The position numbers were made by a program, and so were the translations under genes. A stretch of DNA of 64,000 nt, from contig OX485808.1 in assembly GCA_950295325.1 (NCBI GenBank), positions 17,132,527 to 17,196,526 on the forward strand. The letters are read 5' to 3'. The notes below the pieces were generated by a model. That model saw only the letters and a program-made list of their open reading frames with translations, was not told where the DNA came from and searched no databases. The stretch's first letter is position 1. Each line of letters begins with the position of its first letter. Shown here one piece after another: positions 45,628 through 56,901 of the stretch. Source of the stretch: Polytrichum commune (taxonomy: Eukaryota; Streptophyta; Polytrichopsida; Polytrichales; Polytrichaceae).

Positions 45628-48600
45628 ATGCAAACAAAAGAAGAAGAGGTTGAGGGGGCAGCAAGCCTCTTGCTGCGGAGGGGGGGTTCCATGACTGCCT
45701 TACCACCTTCTTCAGCTCATGCTCATGCTGCTCATGTGCAGGGTGGGGTTGGGGGTGGTGGCCATGGCGCTGGTAGCCTCCTGCTCTTGCAACAACAACA
45801 ACAACAAGACGTCGACGCTGCTGGGTTATCCAGCAATGCAGCCGTGGATCATACAACAGGTTTGGACTACCCCAGTGTCCCAACAAGCTCATCAGGGGGC
45901 AGCAACAAGCGCAAGCGACGTCCTGCGGGAACGCCTGGTATCTCTTTTGCACGACCCAATCACTAGACTAGTTTTCTCTTCGAGATCCTGCTCCACTTCC
46001 CTACTCTAGATTTCTCTTTTTATGGCATAACCCTGCGTCCTCCATGTGGATGACTACAAGTTACAGACAGACAGACAGACAGACATTAATGTCGCCAACA
46101 TCATCACGAATAGCGTGCAAACTACGCGCCGGACTAGGTTATCTCCGAAACACCATCCAAACACCGAGTCTCTCAATCTTATCTCTTTTGAAGCCTTTAG
46201 CAATACATAGTTCTCTACGGTGCGTTTCATGATCCCGCACGATGATCCCTACTACTTTTAATCTTAATGATCATGCAGCCGCCAGGCTTGATGATCTGTT
46301 AGCCCATTGAGTCGCCTTCACCGGCTCTCGAAGTGTGGCTCCAGACTTGCTGCTCGTTGTGTGTGGAGGAAGCTCCAGGAGGGGTTAGCTTTCTGTGGTG
46401 GACTATACCGAACAATTACTACCAGCCTCTTGCTGCAGTCCACATAAACGAGGTCACCTAGCCAGTGTCACTTGCAGTTCAATGACGCCACTGCTGCTTG
46501 GCAGGTGGAAAATCAAGGTCCAAGAGTATCTATGTGGCCTGGCTAGCTCCCCTTCGGTAGGAGTTGTAACCTAAGCAGTGGCTGAGGGCTGCCAATTCTC
46601 TTTCCCACCCGACCTGCAATTCACTCAAACTGTAACTTTGACACATGATGAGGAGCCGAGTCAGGTGTTGAGGAAGAGGCCAGCTTTGAAACACCACAAG
46701 GTTGACAAGGACTCCCTCCAAGCAGTCCTCTCTCTAGGCCCACTGTTACTAGTCTTTCAGGTTCTCCAAAAGATAGACTTAGTACACACGATGGTGCCTC
46801 CCACTCAGCCTTACCCAGCGGTGTGGATCAGCTTCTAGCGCCACTGAAGACCGTGGATCTTGTAGGACGGGGCTAGACTTGCTGCAGACAGCAACAGAAA
46901 CCTATTGAGTTAGCCAGGCTTTCTTGACAGTTTAAACATGGAAGTTGCCTACATAAAGTGTCAAGAAACAATTAAGGATTTGTGAAGAGAACTAGACATT
47001 TGAGGGTAAGTAGTTCGGCCAAGGAGCGAGGACAGGATAACACCCACGTGCTTGGCTTGAGAGCAGCTGCTGCTTCCAACAACGTACTTGACTATTTGGA
47101 GCATTTTGCTTCTAGTCAGTCTATTGTCGATGACCATGTCTCTAGGTACGCACATTTGAGAAGTATCTTTATCAGAGACCAAGAAACTTTGGATGAGAAC
47201 TGCGAACACTGAAGATTTAGCTCCTTCACTATTAGCCCTATCTCCTTGCCCGTCAACAATTGGAGAAGACAGTCTTCTTCTAGTTCTTGCCAGAATGAGT
47301 CTATGATTACTCAATGATCGGAGGTTCTCGAGTATAGTACCCTCGAATGCGATGTTGGCATCCGCGGAACGGAGGATTTCTATGAGCTATACTGCTTAAC
47401 ACTGGGTACTAAGAGACGTGGATATTAAACTGTCATGTACAAGATAACAAAGTTGTGTGCTTATAAGTAACGACCTCTACTTTCTTCCTCAATGATGTTT
47501 GCAGACCCAGGTGCAGAGGTTGTTGCACTGTCCCCCAAAACGTTGATGGAATCGGACAGATATGTGTGCGAAATCTGCAATCAGGGTTTCCAACGTGATC
47601 AAAACCTTCAAATGCACAGACGCCGCCACAAGGTTTGCACTGCAGGCTTCACCACATTCTTCCGTCATTCCTCAGACCCCAGGTTGCTGCTAATTAATAG
47701 TCTAGGCACGTTACTAAAACGTGGATCTTGGGAACGACAACGTCTGGCATGCCAGCAGACTTGCTTGACATCTACATATGTTCCTATTCAAATGGCAGAG
47801 CCGCCTTAAATGTGTTGGACAAACACCACCTTTTTCCCTTCTGCAGGGTCATGGCAGAGTGCTAATAAGTCTGCTTGTTGCATCTGAGGCTAGGCTTCTG
47901 ATCACATTAATCTTTGGGGTTGCTGCCAGGTTCCTTGGAAGCTGCTGAAACGGCCGAGCTTGGGGACTCACAAACGTGTGTATGTATGTCCTGAGCGGTC
48001 GTGCCTTCATCACGACCCGGCGCATGCACTCGGCGACCTGGTGGGGATTAAGAAACACTACAGAAGGAAACATTGCAGCGAAAAGCAATGGAAATGTGAC
48101 AAATGCTCCAAGGGGTATGCTGTGCAATCCGATTACAAAGCGCACTTGAAAACTTGTGGCACCCGAGGCCACTGCTGTGATTGTGGCCGAGTGTTCTCTA
48201 GGTAAGAAGAAGCCTGGCAGATTATGACCAGCCAGGTGATCAATCATAATCTCTACTCAGCGTAAACCTGCACGATTCCAATTGCAGCACTCCTCCTTAT
48301 CCTAACCCCTTCAAGTCCAGAGTGTCAGGGTTACACTTGTGAATGTTGCAGATCATTTAACTCACTTCAGTACTTTCTTTGCTGATGGGTTATGCCGGCG
48401 AAGGTAAGACTGATCTTGGTTTCCATTTTTATACTTCTAGATTCAAGGTGTTGTTAGAGAAAATTCTTCTGTCGATGATGATTCAAACTTTGCTTCTTGC
48501 TAACCGTGACTCCTGTGCACAACTATGGAATTTACACAGGGTCGAGAGCTTCATCGAGCACCAGGACACCTGCAGCGACGTGAAACATAAGAACATGCAA

Positions 48601-51600
48601 TCCGAAGGCGGGGGTGACAGGAAGACTTCCCGGTTCGGCGGCCACCCGCAGCACACCCACGGGAAATCTGATGAAAGCCCTAGCCAATCCAGCGACACAA
48701 CCCAAGCCATCCCCTTCGCACACTCAGGAATGTCGGAGACAACAGCGAGTCGATCTGTTGACTCCACCCGGTTCGTCATCAATGAGCCGAGCGCTCTCCG
48801 AAGGCTGGAACAATCCAGCCCTGCAATGCATGCTGTGAACATGCCTGCTTGGCTCACGGATCAACGACGAAGCCACAACGAACTGGAGCTCCTTCCATCA
48901 ACTCATCATCATCAACACCACCAACACCATCAACACCACCATCTCCAACCACACCATCATCAGCAGTCAACCCCTGCTGATCATTCTTTCTCGGCGATGA
49001 AGGATTTTCGAAGAGAAAATTCTTCCTCTCAAGCTGTCAGTGGGTCAAGGTCATCAACCCATGTCCTCCGTTGCAGCTCTTTGAATTCCCGGTGCCCGGA
49101 TATTGCCTCTTGCACCGATCCAACCCCAGATACCCCACAAACTCAGCCGGTTGCAGATGATGCCCACACAGCTCCTCCTTCCTTGCACCTCTCTATAGGC
49201 CCTTCGAGTGGCGAGATAGGAACAAGTGGGAGCCCATTCCTAATAGAATCTTCATCGTGTATGCCGGACACCAAACCTCGCCTGAGCTCCCGAGAAAGGG
49301 ATCTAATGGTGCTCACGCACCAACAAGCGCAGCTGCAAGCTAGAGGGAGTAATTCTAACGTTACATCATTAGGCAAGGATCTGGCTCTGTCGTTTCCGGG
49401 AATTGTAGGATCACATCAGCCGGGCCAGGGAAACAGTTTGAAGCCGGAAGATCATCGTGGGAGGTCAGCCATACCTTTGACTGACTTTCTTATCCAGGCC
49501 GCCAAGCGGCTGGGGCCTCCTCTCTCTGATGACTTGCCAGACTCTCCCAGCCGAGATAACCCACCGAAGAAACAGATGAAATACCACACCGAACTGGGCA
49601 GGTCCCCTAATTACGGTGCAGGCATTGGTTCGACATTTCATGGGGATCAACGTGGGGTGATCCAGGAATCAGGTATAACTGTGAAGATGTACATTCTTAC
49701 AACTTCTCCATGACAAATTATAAGTAATGCTTCCAATGTTGCCGAGTTTTAAGTTTGGGTATCTATATAGTTGCAGTGTTCGTTGGTCTTCAAGTTGAAG
49801 TGCAAGTGCAGAAATTCAGGTTCTAACATGTTGGTGTTCATACACCCAATTTTTCGTTTGAACTGAAGATTCATCCGAACTGAGGACCTCCAGAAGAGGC
49901 AGTACTTTTAACTTCCAGCACTCTCCAGGCGCCGGACCACAGTTGGAGCCGGCCACTTCCACTTTCACACGCAGTCATGCAGCTATGGATCAGTCTAGGG
50001 ATGCTGCCACTCAAGCTTCGGAGCTCTTCGGTGGTTCCAGAGGCAGTGTAGGACCTGAAGCAGCTCATAGACAGAAAGAGATGGGCTGTCCTGAAGCAGC
50101 AGCAAGCCAGCCCACTGACCAGGTATATGTCATTTATTTCGTAGGATCAGTTAACTCTCTTTAAGATAAGAATGTACGCTGTTTCACCGACTCCCCAATG
50201 TCAGCAGCTCACATTCTGGACCATCATGTGACGATCATTTTCTCATGTACTACATGTCAGTCATAAATTAGTACAGGTTCAACCCAGATTGACCCCTCAT
50301 GACAAGAACATCATCTTCGTTAGGACAGTGATTCGGTGGCATACAAAAATCTCATCACTACGGATTTAAAGGGTTGCCACACACAACTTGAGCTGAAGCT
50401 CAGGGTTACAAGTTTCGTGGACCAAAGGGAAAGAATCTGAGCTCTTGCATGTGCCCAAGATGGTGGAGCTGGTTGTCTCCAGGTTGTCCCCCGCAATTTT
50501 TAGATTGATTTTCAAGTTCGAGCCCAAACACGAACTTGAAGAATGTTCGATGACTACAAGTTCAAGTTCGGATTTGAACGTGTAAATCAATCCAAGAAAA
50601 GGAGCAAAACTAAAGCTCCTGCATCATTTTAGGCACTTGTAACGTAGGGTCCAAATTCTTTTACCTTGGCCCATGAAGCTTGCAACTTGAGCTTCAGCTC
50701 AGGCTGCGTGTGGCTGGAGCATTCAGTGACCATCATAGCTTAGATTCATCGGCTTGTTAACTTTCTGGTAGCGCAGAGGGTGGAGACGAAGGTGTTGTAT
50801 ACCTGCAAAGGCTTAGAGTCATCGGCTTGACAATTGGACTACACTAGTCTCCCTTTGTAGATGGTGCCACACAAGACCTAGCCTAAGTTGTTAAATTGCT
50901 GGTTGCAGGTTCGAACAGATATGATGAGCACAGGTTGGTGTGATCTCGCTGCTGCCAGGCGAACAAGAGAGCAAGCTCGGCAAGAGAGCCACGAAGCCCA
51001 GAAGGAGATTGCAAGAGCTGACCATCTGAAACGAGAAGCACGAGAGCAGCTGCAACTAGCTTCACAAGACCGAGCCTACGCCGAGCACGCCAGGGAGATC
51101 GCCAAGCGGGAAATGGACTTGGCCCAAGTGGAGCTTGCCAATGCCAAACGGCTACGTGAGCATGCGCAAGCCGAATTGGACAGGGCTCAGTCGTTGAAAT
51201 CGGAGCGAGCTGCAGATCGCTCCCTCTGCCAATCGTGCAGCAAGATGTTTACCAACGATCAATATAATTCCAATCGCATGCAGCAGTCATCGACTCCTGC
51301 AGTTTTACACATGAGGACACCGCACACCTTGCAGATCACCGAGTTGCAGCAAAGTACAGGTGATAGGAACTCTCACAGTGCAAGTGACTGGCAGAGTTTA
51401 ATGCTGAGTCTCTGTTAATGCATTCTTTTCCTTCAGGATTTTGATATTTGTGTAATGCTACCTCTGAAACATTTAGCAAATTATGAGTCATTCAACATTG
51501 ATTCAGGCTGCTCGTAATTCAACCTTTCAGATGTTGCAACCATAAAGTATAGAGAAATAGAAGATCAAAATGCAATCGCAACCCTGTGTTTGGTAGTCAT

Positions 51601-52425
51601 TGATTCAATGTTGTACATTAATGTGATGGAATCAATGTGGTTAACTAAATGTTGATATGTGAAATTAGAAATTTTGTGGTTGAACAGTTGTTTCTGAGTC
51701 GCTAATTCTAATGCTTTAGCTAATGTATTTGATGCTTTGTTATTTCACAAAGAAATGTACCTAACATGCTTGAAAAGAAAGTTGAAGGCATTGAGTGGAC
51801 ATTCTCCATTGATCTTTCAAATGTCAATGACTTTAGAACCAAGTAGAAGCAATTTTTCTACAGCAGGGGTGGGTCATCATCCAGATTCACCTCCTAGGTG
51901 ATTATTTTCAGTTCGCAGAAAATCTATGAAGTTTCTTAGAATCTGTTAAAGATGATGTTATAACAGGAAAGCAGCTCCAAATAGTGATACTTCTTCTTTA
52001 AAATGATGATGATTTAGGAGCTCTAAACTAAGTTTTTATAAAGACGCTGACCCCTGCTGGTGCTTGCTGCTACAGATAGTTGCCACGCAGGACCTGGCCA
52101 CCATTCATGTGAAGCAAGGAACGATGAGGAGCAGGATGCAAGAGATCAGCCCTCAAGCAGATTCTTCTTCGCTCATCAACAACAACATCAACATTCAAGC
52201 AGCAGTAACTTGAAAGGTTGGTCATCTGATCATGTCAGTCGTTGGCCAGGAACAACAAGCTCCGGCATGCCAGTTGCTACGACCCAAGATAGAGCAATTA
52301 GTCCTGATGGTGACCAATATGGTCAAAGTATAGGTAATCAGTCCTCTACTCGTGTAGCACCCACTGTAACTTCTGAGGCACAGCTTAGAAATAGTACTAC
52401 TCCCCAGCAGCTCGATCTCAATTAG
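45628..52425 (+). CDS. IDD: IDD-family C2H2 zinc-finger transcription factor, SGR5/IDD14-16-like, seven coding exons
   Basis: Exons: 45628-45937, 47505-47632, 47930-48201, 48540-49672, 49869-50122, 50909-51359 and 52076-52425. All introns are GT-AG, phases agree, and the joined CDS is 2898 nt (965 residues plus TAG). Order: a Gln/His/Gly-rich N-terminus; a KRKRR nuclear signal near residue 95; ZF1 at 125-145 (CEIC, HRRRH); ZF2 at 166-194; ZF3 at 202-222 (C2HC); ZF4 at 229-248 (C2HC). HRRRHKVPWKLLKR and CSKGYAVQSDYKAH mark the SGR5/IDD14-16 group. A Ser/His-rich exon 4 has a poly-His stretch. Exon 6 gives a charged coiled coil at about 712-800 and a CQSC pair, as in that group. The C-terminus is LDLN, EAR-like. 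A nuclear DNA-binding regulator is expected; Arabidopsis relatives act in gravitropism and organ growth. The alternative exon-5 acceptor at 49928 also keeps frame (20 residues shorter). Confidence 0.93.
46064..46084. repeat. (ACAG)n microsatellite in IDD intron 1
   Basis: Five ACAG units lie in the 1567-bp first intron. The intron otherwise holds only short open frames that I regard as spurious. Confidence 0.85.
50370..50722. repeat. Intronic foldback in IDD intron 5
   Basis: TTGCCACACACAACTTGAGC and TGAAGCTCAGGGTTACAAG on the left pair with CTTGCAACTTGAGCTTCAGC and TCAGGCTGCGTGTGGCTGG on the right (about 80-nt arms). TTTGGTCC/GGACC-like inner blocks extend the pairing imperfectly. It lies wholly in intron 5 (50123-50908), so it would be transcribed with the gene. 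Confidence 0.8.
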
Positions 52426-53260
52426 GTTAATCCAAAGGATATTGGTGCAGTATGAGAACTAGTTGTGATGATTGGCTGTACAATATGAACTGTTTTGTAG
52501 GAGAATAGATTTAGTGAGCATTTTGTAGAGTGGAGTCACTTGATTGACGTTAATAAGCTAGCTGCCTGCAGACCGATTGATATCTGAATCAACCCACAAG
52601 CTGATCATTATTACTGACCGACTCAGTTAATTTCCTGACTGTCCATCCAAGTGAGTTAGGTAGCGAGATAGAGAGATAGCCCTGCGTCTGATCATACAGG
52701 ACCTTACCATTTTGGTCACTTGTAATTTTAGTAGAATCATCACGCCCATTTTTTGTGATGTTCGTCAATAAATGGTCAAAGTATGACACCATTCTTTATA
52801 TCCTGAGACAGGTTGTTGCTTCGGCTCATCTTGCAGTGGGAATGAGGCCAGCAGCTTGAATCAGCAGTATGTCTAATTACTGGAACTTGAAATGCCATGA
52901 TTCCAAATCTCCTCGTGCAAATTGAATCTTCTTATCTTCTTTCTTTAGAGTAAATCATGAGGATGGCCGGATATGTTCAACCTGATTATGTCCAAGATGA
53001 GTATACTCACATCATTATCCCACTGATATCGGTGTCTGTTTGAAATTGGGTTTTAGAATGGATTTGAATGGGATCATGTGCACCCATATGAAGCCCCAGT
53101 GTTTTTCATCCCGGGTTAAAGCTGCAAACTGGTCCTTCGAGAGTAGATTTCGGAATTCAAGTCCTAAACTAAAGCGTATCGCTTGGCTGTCACATCTACC
53201 GATTCACAAATTTTCACTTCTGCGAGCTTCCTTGGGGAGATGAACAGGTATGCAGCTGAA
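52426..53260 (+). other. IDD 3' flank, probable 3' UTR followed by unassigned DNA
   Basis: Sequence after the TAG is AT-richer. AATAAA-like strings (CAATAAATGG at about 52768) could serve in polyadenylation, but the cleavage site cannot be fixed. A 67-codon frame at 53040-53243 has no recognised domain. Confidence 0.35.
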
Positions 53261-56200
53261 TATATCCATATCTAATTGATAGAACTGCCTGCAGTTACAT
53301 CATAACTGCTCAAACATGATTTTGCATCTGAATAGGTTTCTGGTTGAACCTGGTTCTCAATATCTTCCAGAGGGGCCGGATTAGCATGACAGGATTCATA
53401 GTAAGTCGCTCCAACATGATTAATTTGGCAGGTCTGTGACTCTTTTGAGGTGGACCTCATAGACCTGCCTGCACTGGACTTAATTATACACCTCATTTCA
53501 TTAAGTACAAAAATACATACATTCATTCACGCACACATACTGCAGGCAGGACCTGGTGAGGAGATGAGTACTAGGTCGGTGTCGACTGTCCAGTGGGCCC
53601 AGAAGCCTCGCTCTTTTCACAACTTGGCGCCATGATTCTTTGCACTTCGAGGCTATGATTGTAGAGAGTTTTAACCCATATGGACGGACGCAGGAGAGAT
53701 GAGGAATCTAGCCAACTCTAGCAGCTATGTAGCCTCCCTGCTAGTTCTTTTCCAATATAAACCAAATTATTCACAAAGTTTAGAATTTTACCCTCTTCTG
53801 CACATGGAAGAGATCATAGCTACCAGTGTGACACCTTTGTGGAAGGAATATCAGCTAGGGTATGTCACCCTGTTGTAGGCACTTCCAGCTCCACAGACAA
53901 TTTTGACCTTGGATCTCATTGGAACTAGTCTCATTCGGCTAGCACTTGTGGGGCACTTGAAAATCACACAGATTGTCATTTCGAGGTCCAAAGTCGGAGT
54001 TGAGATGCAAAAGTTGTAGGAGATTGGAGTTATCCGTAAAGTCCCTCAAAGAAGGACGAAACCGTGGGTTTGATCCTTCTTTGAGCAAACTTTCTATTAA
54101 TATCTTGCTAGTACGTTATGTTTCGGAGCCTATTTTGAAAGTTGGGTGCAAATTTTGAGACTTCCTCTTCCCACTTCTCAAACTTTGAAAATTTTAGGAC
54201 TTAAAAAAGGGTATGCACATGGGACATGTTGTCCTAATTCCCAGATAGGCCTATACAAGGCTAGCTTGGTCCACCCATACTAGTAGGACAAGCTAGAAAG
54301 TTAGTTTGTAATAGCTTGACACCACTCCTTGTGGATGATATTTTAAGCATTAAGAAAACTTGGGTGACTTTGTGTCAATTCTCATAAACTCATGGTTAGC
54401 ATCTTAACCCATGGTTTCATCCTCTTTACTTTACGAATAACTCTATTGGAGTGTGAAGATTAATCTCTTTATTTCTAAGTGATCACATAGGCTCTCCCCA
54501 TTATGTTTGCTATTGTACCTAGAATGTTTAATATAATTTGAGTACATATGTAGTCCAATCTCATCGTGACATGTGTCTTTTGGTGTCTATTTTTAAGTAC
54601 AGACTTTGCCATACCTTATAGAGCACTTAAAGCGCAATCAACATCAAAGGAGCAAGCCATGTGAATTAGTTGACCAAGTTGCCAAAGTGACATGTAGATA
54701 TTCTCTCTGAGTAGGGGCCATCAACTACCATAAATTTCTTCCCCGGCAATTTTAAAAACAACACTAGAGCCTGCCTTGTGTGGGATCTTCCATTTTAATA
54801 CTTGGAGGACTGAAGATCAATGAATTCTTTCATGATGTAAGGTAGATGGGTCTTAAGTGGCTCATTTTCGTAATCAAACCCCTAGATTTGATTGGTATGT
54901 GGTTCGGTGAGGATCAAAAAGCAAACATCATAAAAACATGTATTTAAAAAAGATTGGATTATCTCTTTAAATATTAATAACTCCTCTACACTCAATAGTG
55001 AATACAATTGAAAAGACCTATGTATTTAGTTAAGAAATCAACAATTAGGGGAGGTCCAAATTTCAATCCGTTTTTGAATATATTTCATCGTAGATTTGCT
55101 AATGCAACATGAATTTTATTGTATAAATCCAATCGGTAGAAGTTGGAGAACATGAAAAACGAACCAAATAACACCCACATACATTAAGTATGTCTAGTAA
55201 TTTTGAAAGCCCTGACTTTTGTTGTGCATCAATCACTTGGTGCAACAAGTTGCTGAAATGAAAGGCTTGACATTTCAAGTTAAGATTATATAATGACATC
55301 TTCCAAATGAAAACCAACTTAGTTGCATCTCATTAACTTTTTGTTCAGCTGTGTTTTTTGTTGTTTGCTGATTAGAAAATGACATCCTAGACTGTGCAAA
55401 AGCTGCCATTGACGTGAGATGTTGCAGTAACCCAGAAGATCTACGTAGTCAATGGTCACTCATGAAAAGCATCCTGTGGAAAAGAGCACGTAAGACCTAA
55501 GTGAAACCTGAAGGACACTTTGGGATGCACTTGATGAGAATTGGTTGGTAAGATAAGCGGACCTTGTTCTATTTGGGGTCTTCAGTTTGGGCCTTAGGAA
55601 GCCCCACGAACTACTAGTAATCAAATAGCAGCAACCAATAAAAACAAGGGGCAATTAGTTAGTGTGGCAGAGTATGGAAGTGAGGATGGAGTTAGGGTGA
55701 GTTTTCATGTAGGCCACTCGTCCACTAGATTCTACAAAATAGTGGGTCATAGTCATTCTCATATATTTAATCACAAGTTGTCATCTAATCACATTCTAGC
55801 GGTCCGCTAGAATGTGGAAGGTTGTGGACTCAGGCCGCTAGACTTTCACACGTCTACTAAAGGATTTTTAACTTACAAGTGCCAATCACCGAAGGTTTTG
55901 AAGATCAGTTTTAGGAGGAGGAGGTTAGAGGTTGGTTCGGATTTCAGAAGATGAGAGTAGCTAGTTGGCACATACAAACCCTACCCCATCAAATTCCATC
56001 TACATTTGGGCGGATTTGTCCTTATTCACACTAGAATCCGGTGGCCGAGTGGCCTGCATGGAAAGCACTAGGGTAGGTGTTCTTTGTTTTTGTTAGACTA
56101 TATGCAATCCATGACATAATCGAGCTGAGCATGGAAGTTAGGTGAGGCAGTATTCAAGATCTATCCCAAGTTTATTCTCATAATGTGAAGCACTCTCATT

Positions 56201-56900
56201 GATATTATTAGAATGAAACGGCTGATAGCAGTTGAATAATGTTATGCCATCTTTCAAAGGATGTAAAATTTTATTCAATTTGCCTCCTCTAAATATATGT
56301 GCGAATATTGTGAACTTTTAACCTATGAGAAGCAGATCTAGGTGACATAAGTAGAGGTGTACCAACAACCATGGATGTTGATTTCCAGATTGTGTCAGCT
56401 GGCTAAGTAAGAAACGTCAATCATTAACCTCTACCTACTTTGACTTAACTTACTTTGATCAGTGCTTACACATGTAGCAGTACCTTGCAGACTGGGTGTG
56501 TACATAGAGTACAGTGAAGGTCCAAGGACTTCAAGTTCATTTGATATTAAGCACAATTATAACCAGCTTATGACGTCATAAATTGCAGTTTAGAGTAAAC
56601 TTTTCCATGTTCCTTTTGGATAACAAAGACATTCATTGGGCGAATACAAGCTAATTTGAAGCACTTATTATAGGTAGAACCGTACAGTGCTGAGGTCATC
56701 TTGCTTTATCAGGAGATGAGTAAGCTACAATAAATGGGGCTAATCTGCTACAGGCTATAATATTAGCCATTTGCAAAGTTAACAAAAAGGTCCTGATTCA
56801 AGCTCTACATCTAAAAGCAGTTACAGAACATAACATTTATTCAGCTAATGGGGAAGGGTGGGTGGGGCAGGGAATATGTCAAGATAGATTCGGGCATCTT
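53261..56900. other. No gene seen; 27-bp palindrome at 55790-55816
   Basis: Open frames of 84 codons or fewer show no recognisable family. CACATTCTAGCGG and CCGCTAGAATGTG form a perfect 13-bp inverted repeat around a single T at 55803. Confidence 0.45.
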
Positions 56901-56901
56901 A

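Noticed and set aside
48379-48539. Upstream part of the long open frame that leads into IDD exon 4
   Set aside because: The segment is intron 3: the exon-3 donor (AG|GTAAGA at 48201/48202) and the acceptor CACAG at 48539 join the codon AGG and restore the conserved FSRVESFIEH run.
48483-48857. 124-codon minus-strand frame over IDD exon 4
   Set aside because: It is a shadow of the conserved plus-strand exon.
53450-53635. Extra 3' exon of the IDD gene (shares GCAGGACCTGG with exon 7)
   Set aside because: The reading frame already ends with a typical C-terminus at 52425; the shared word is short and no compatible donor is needed.
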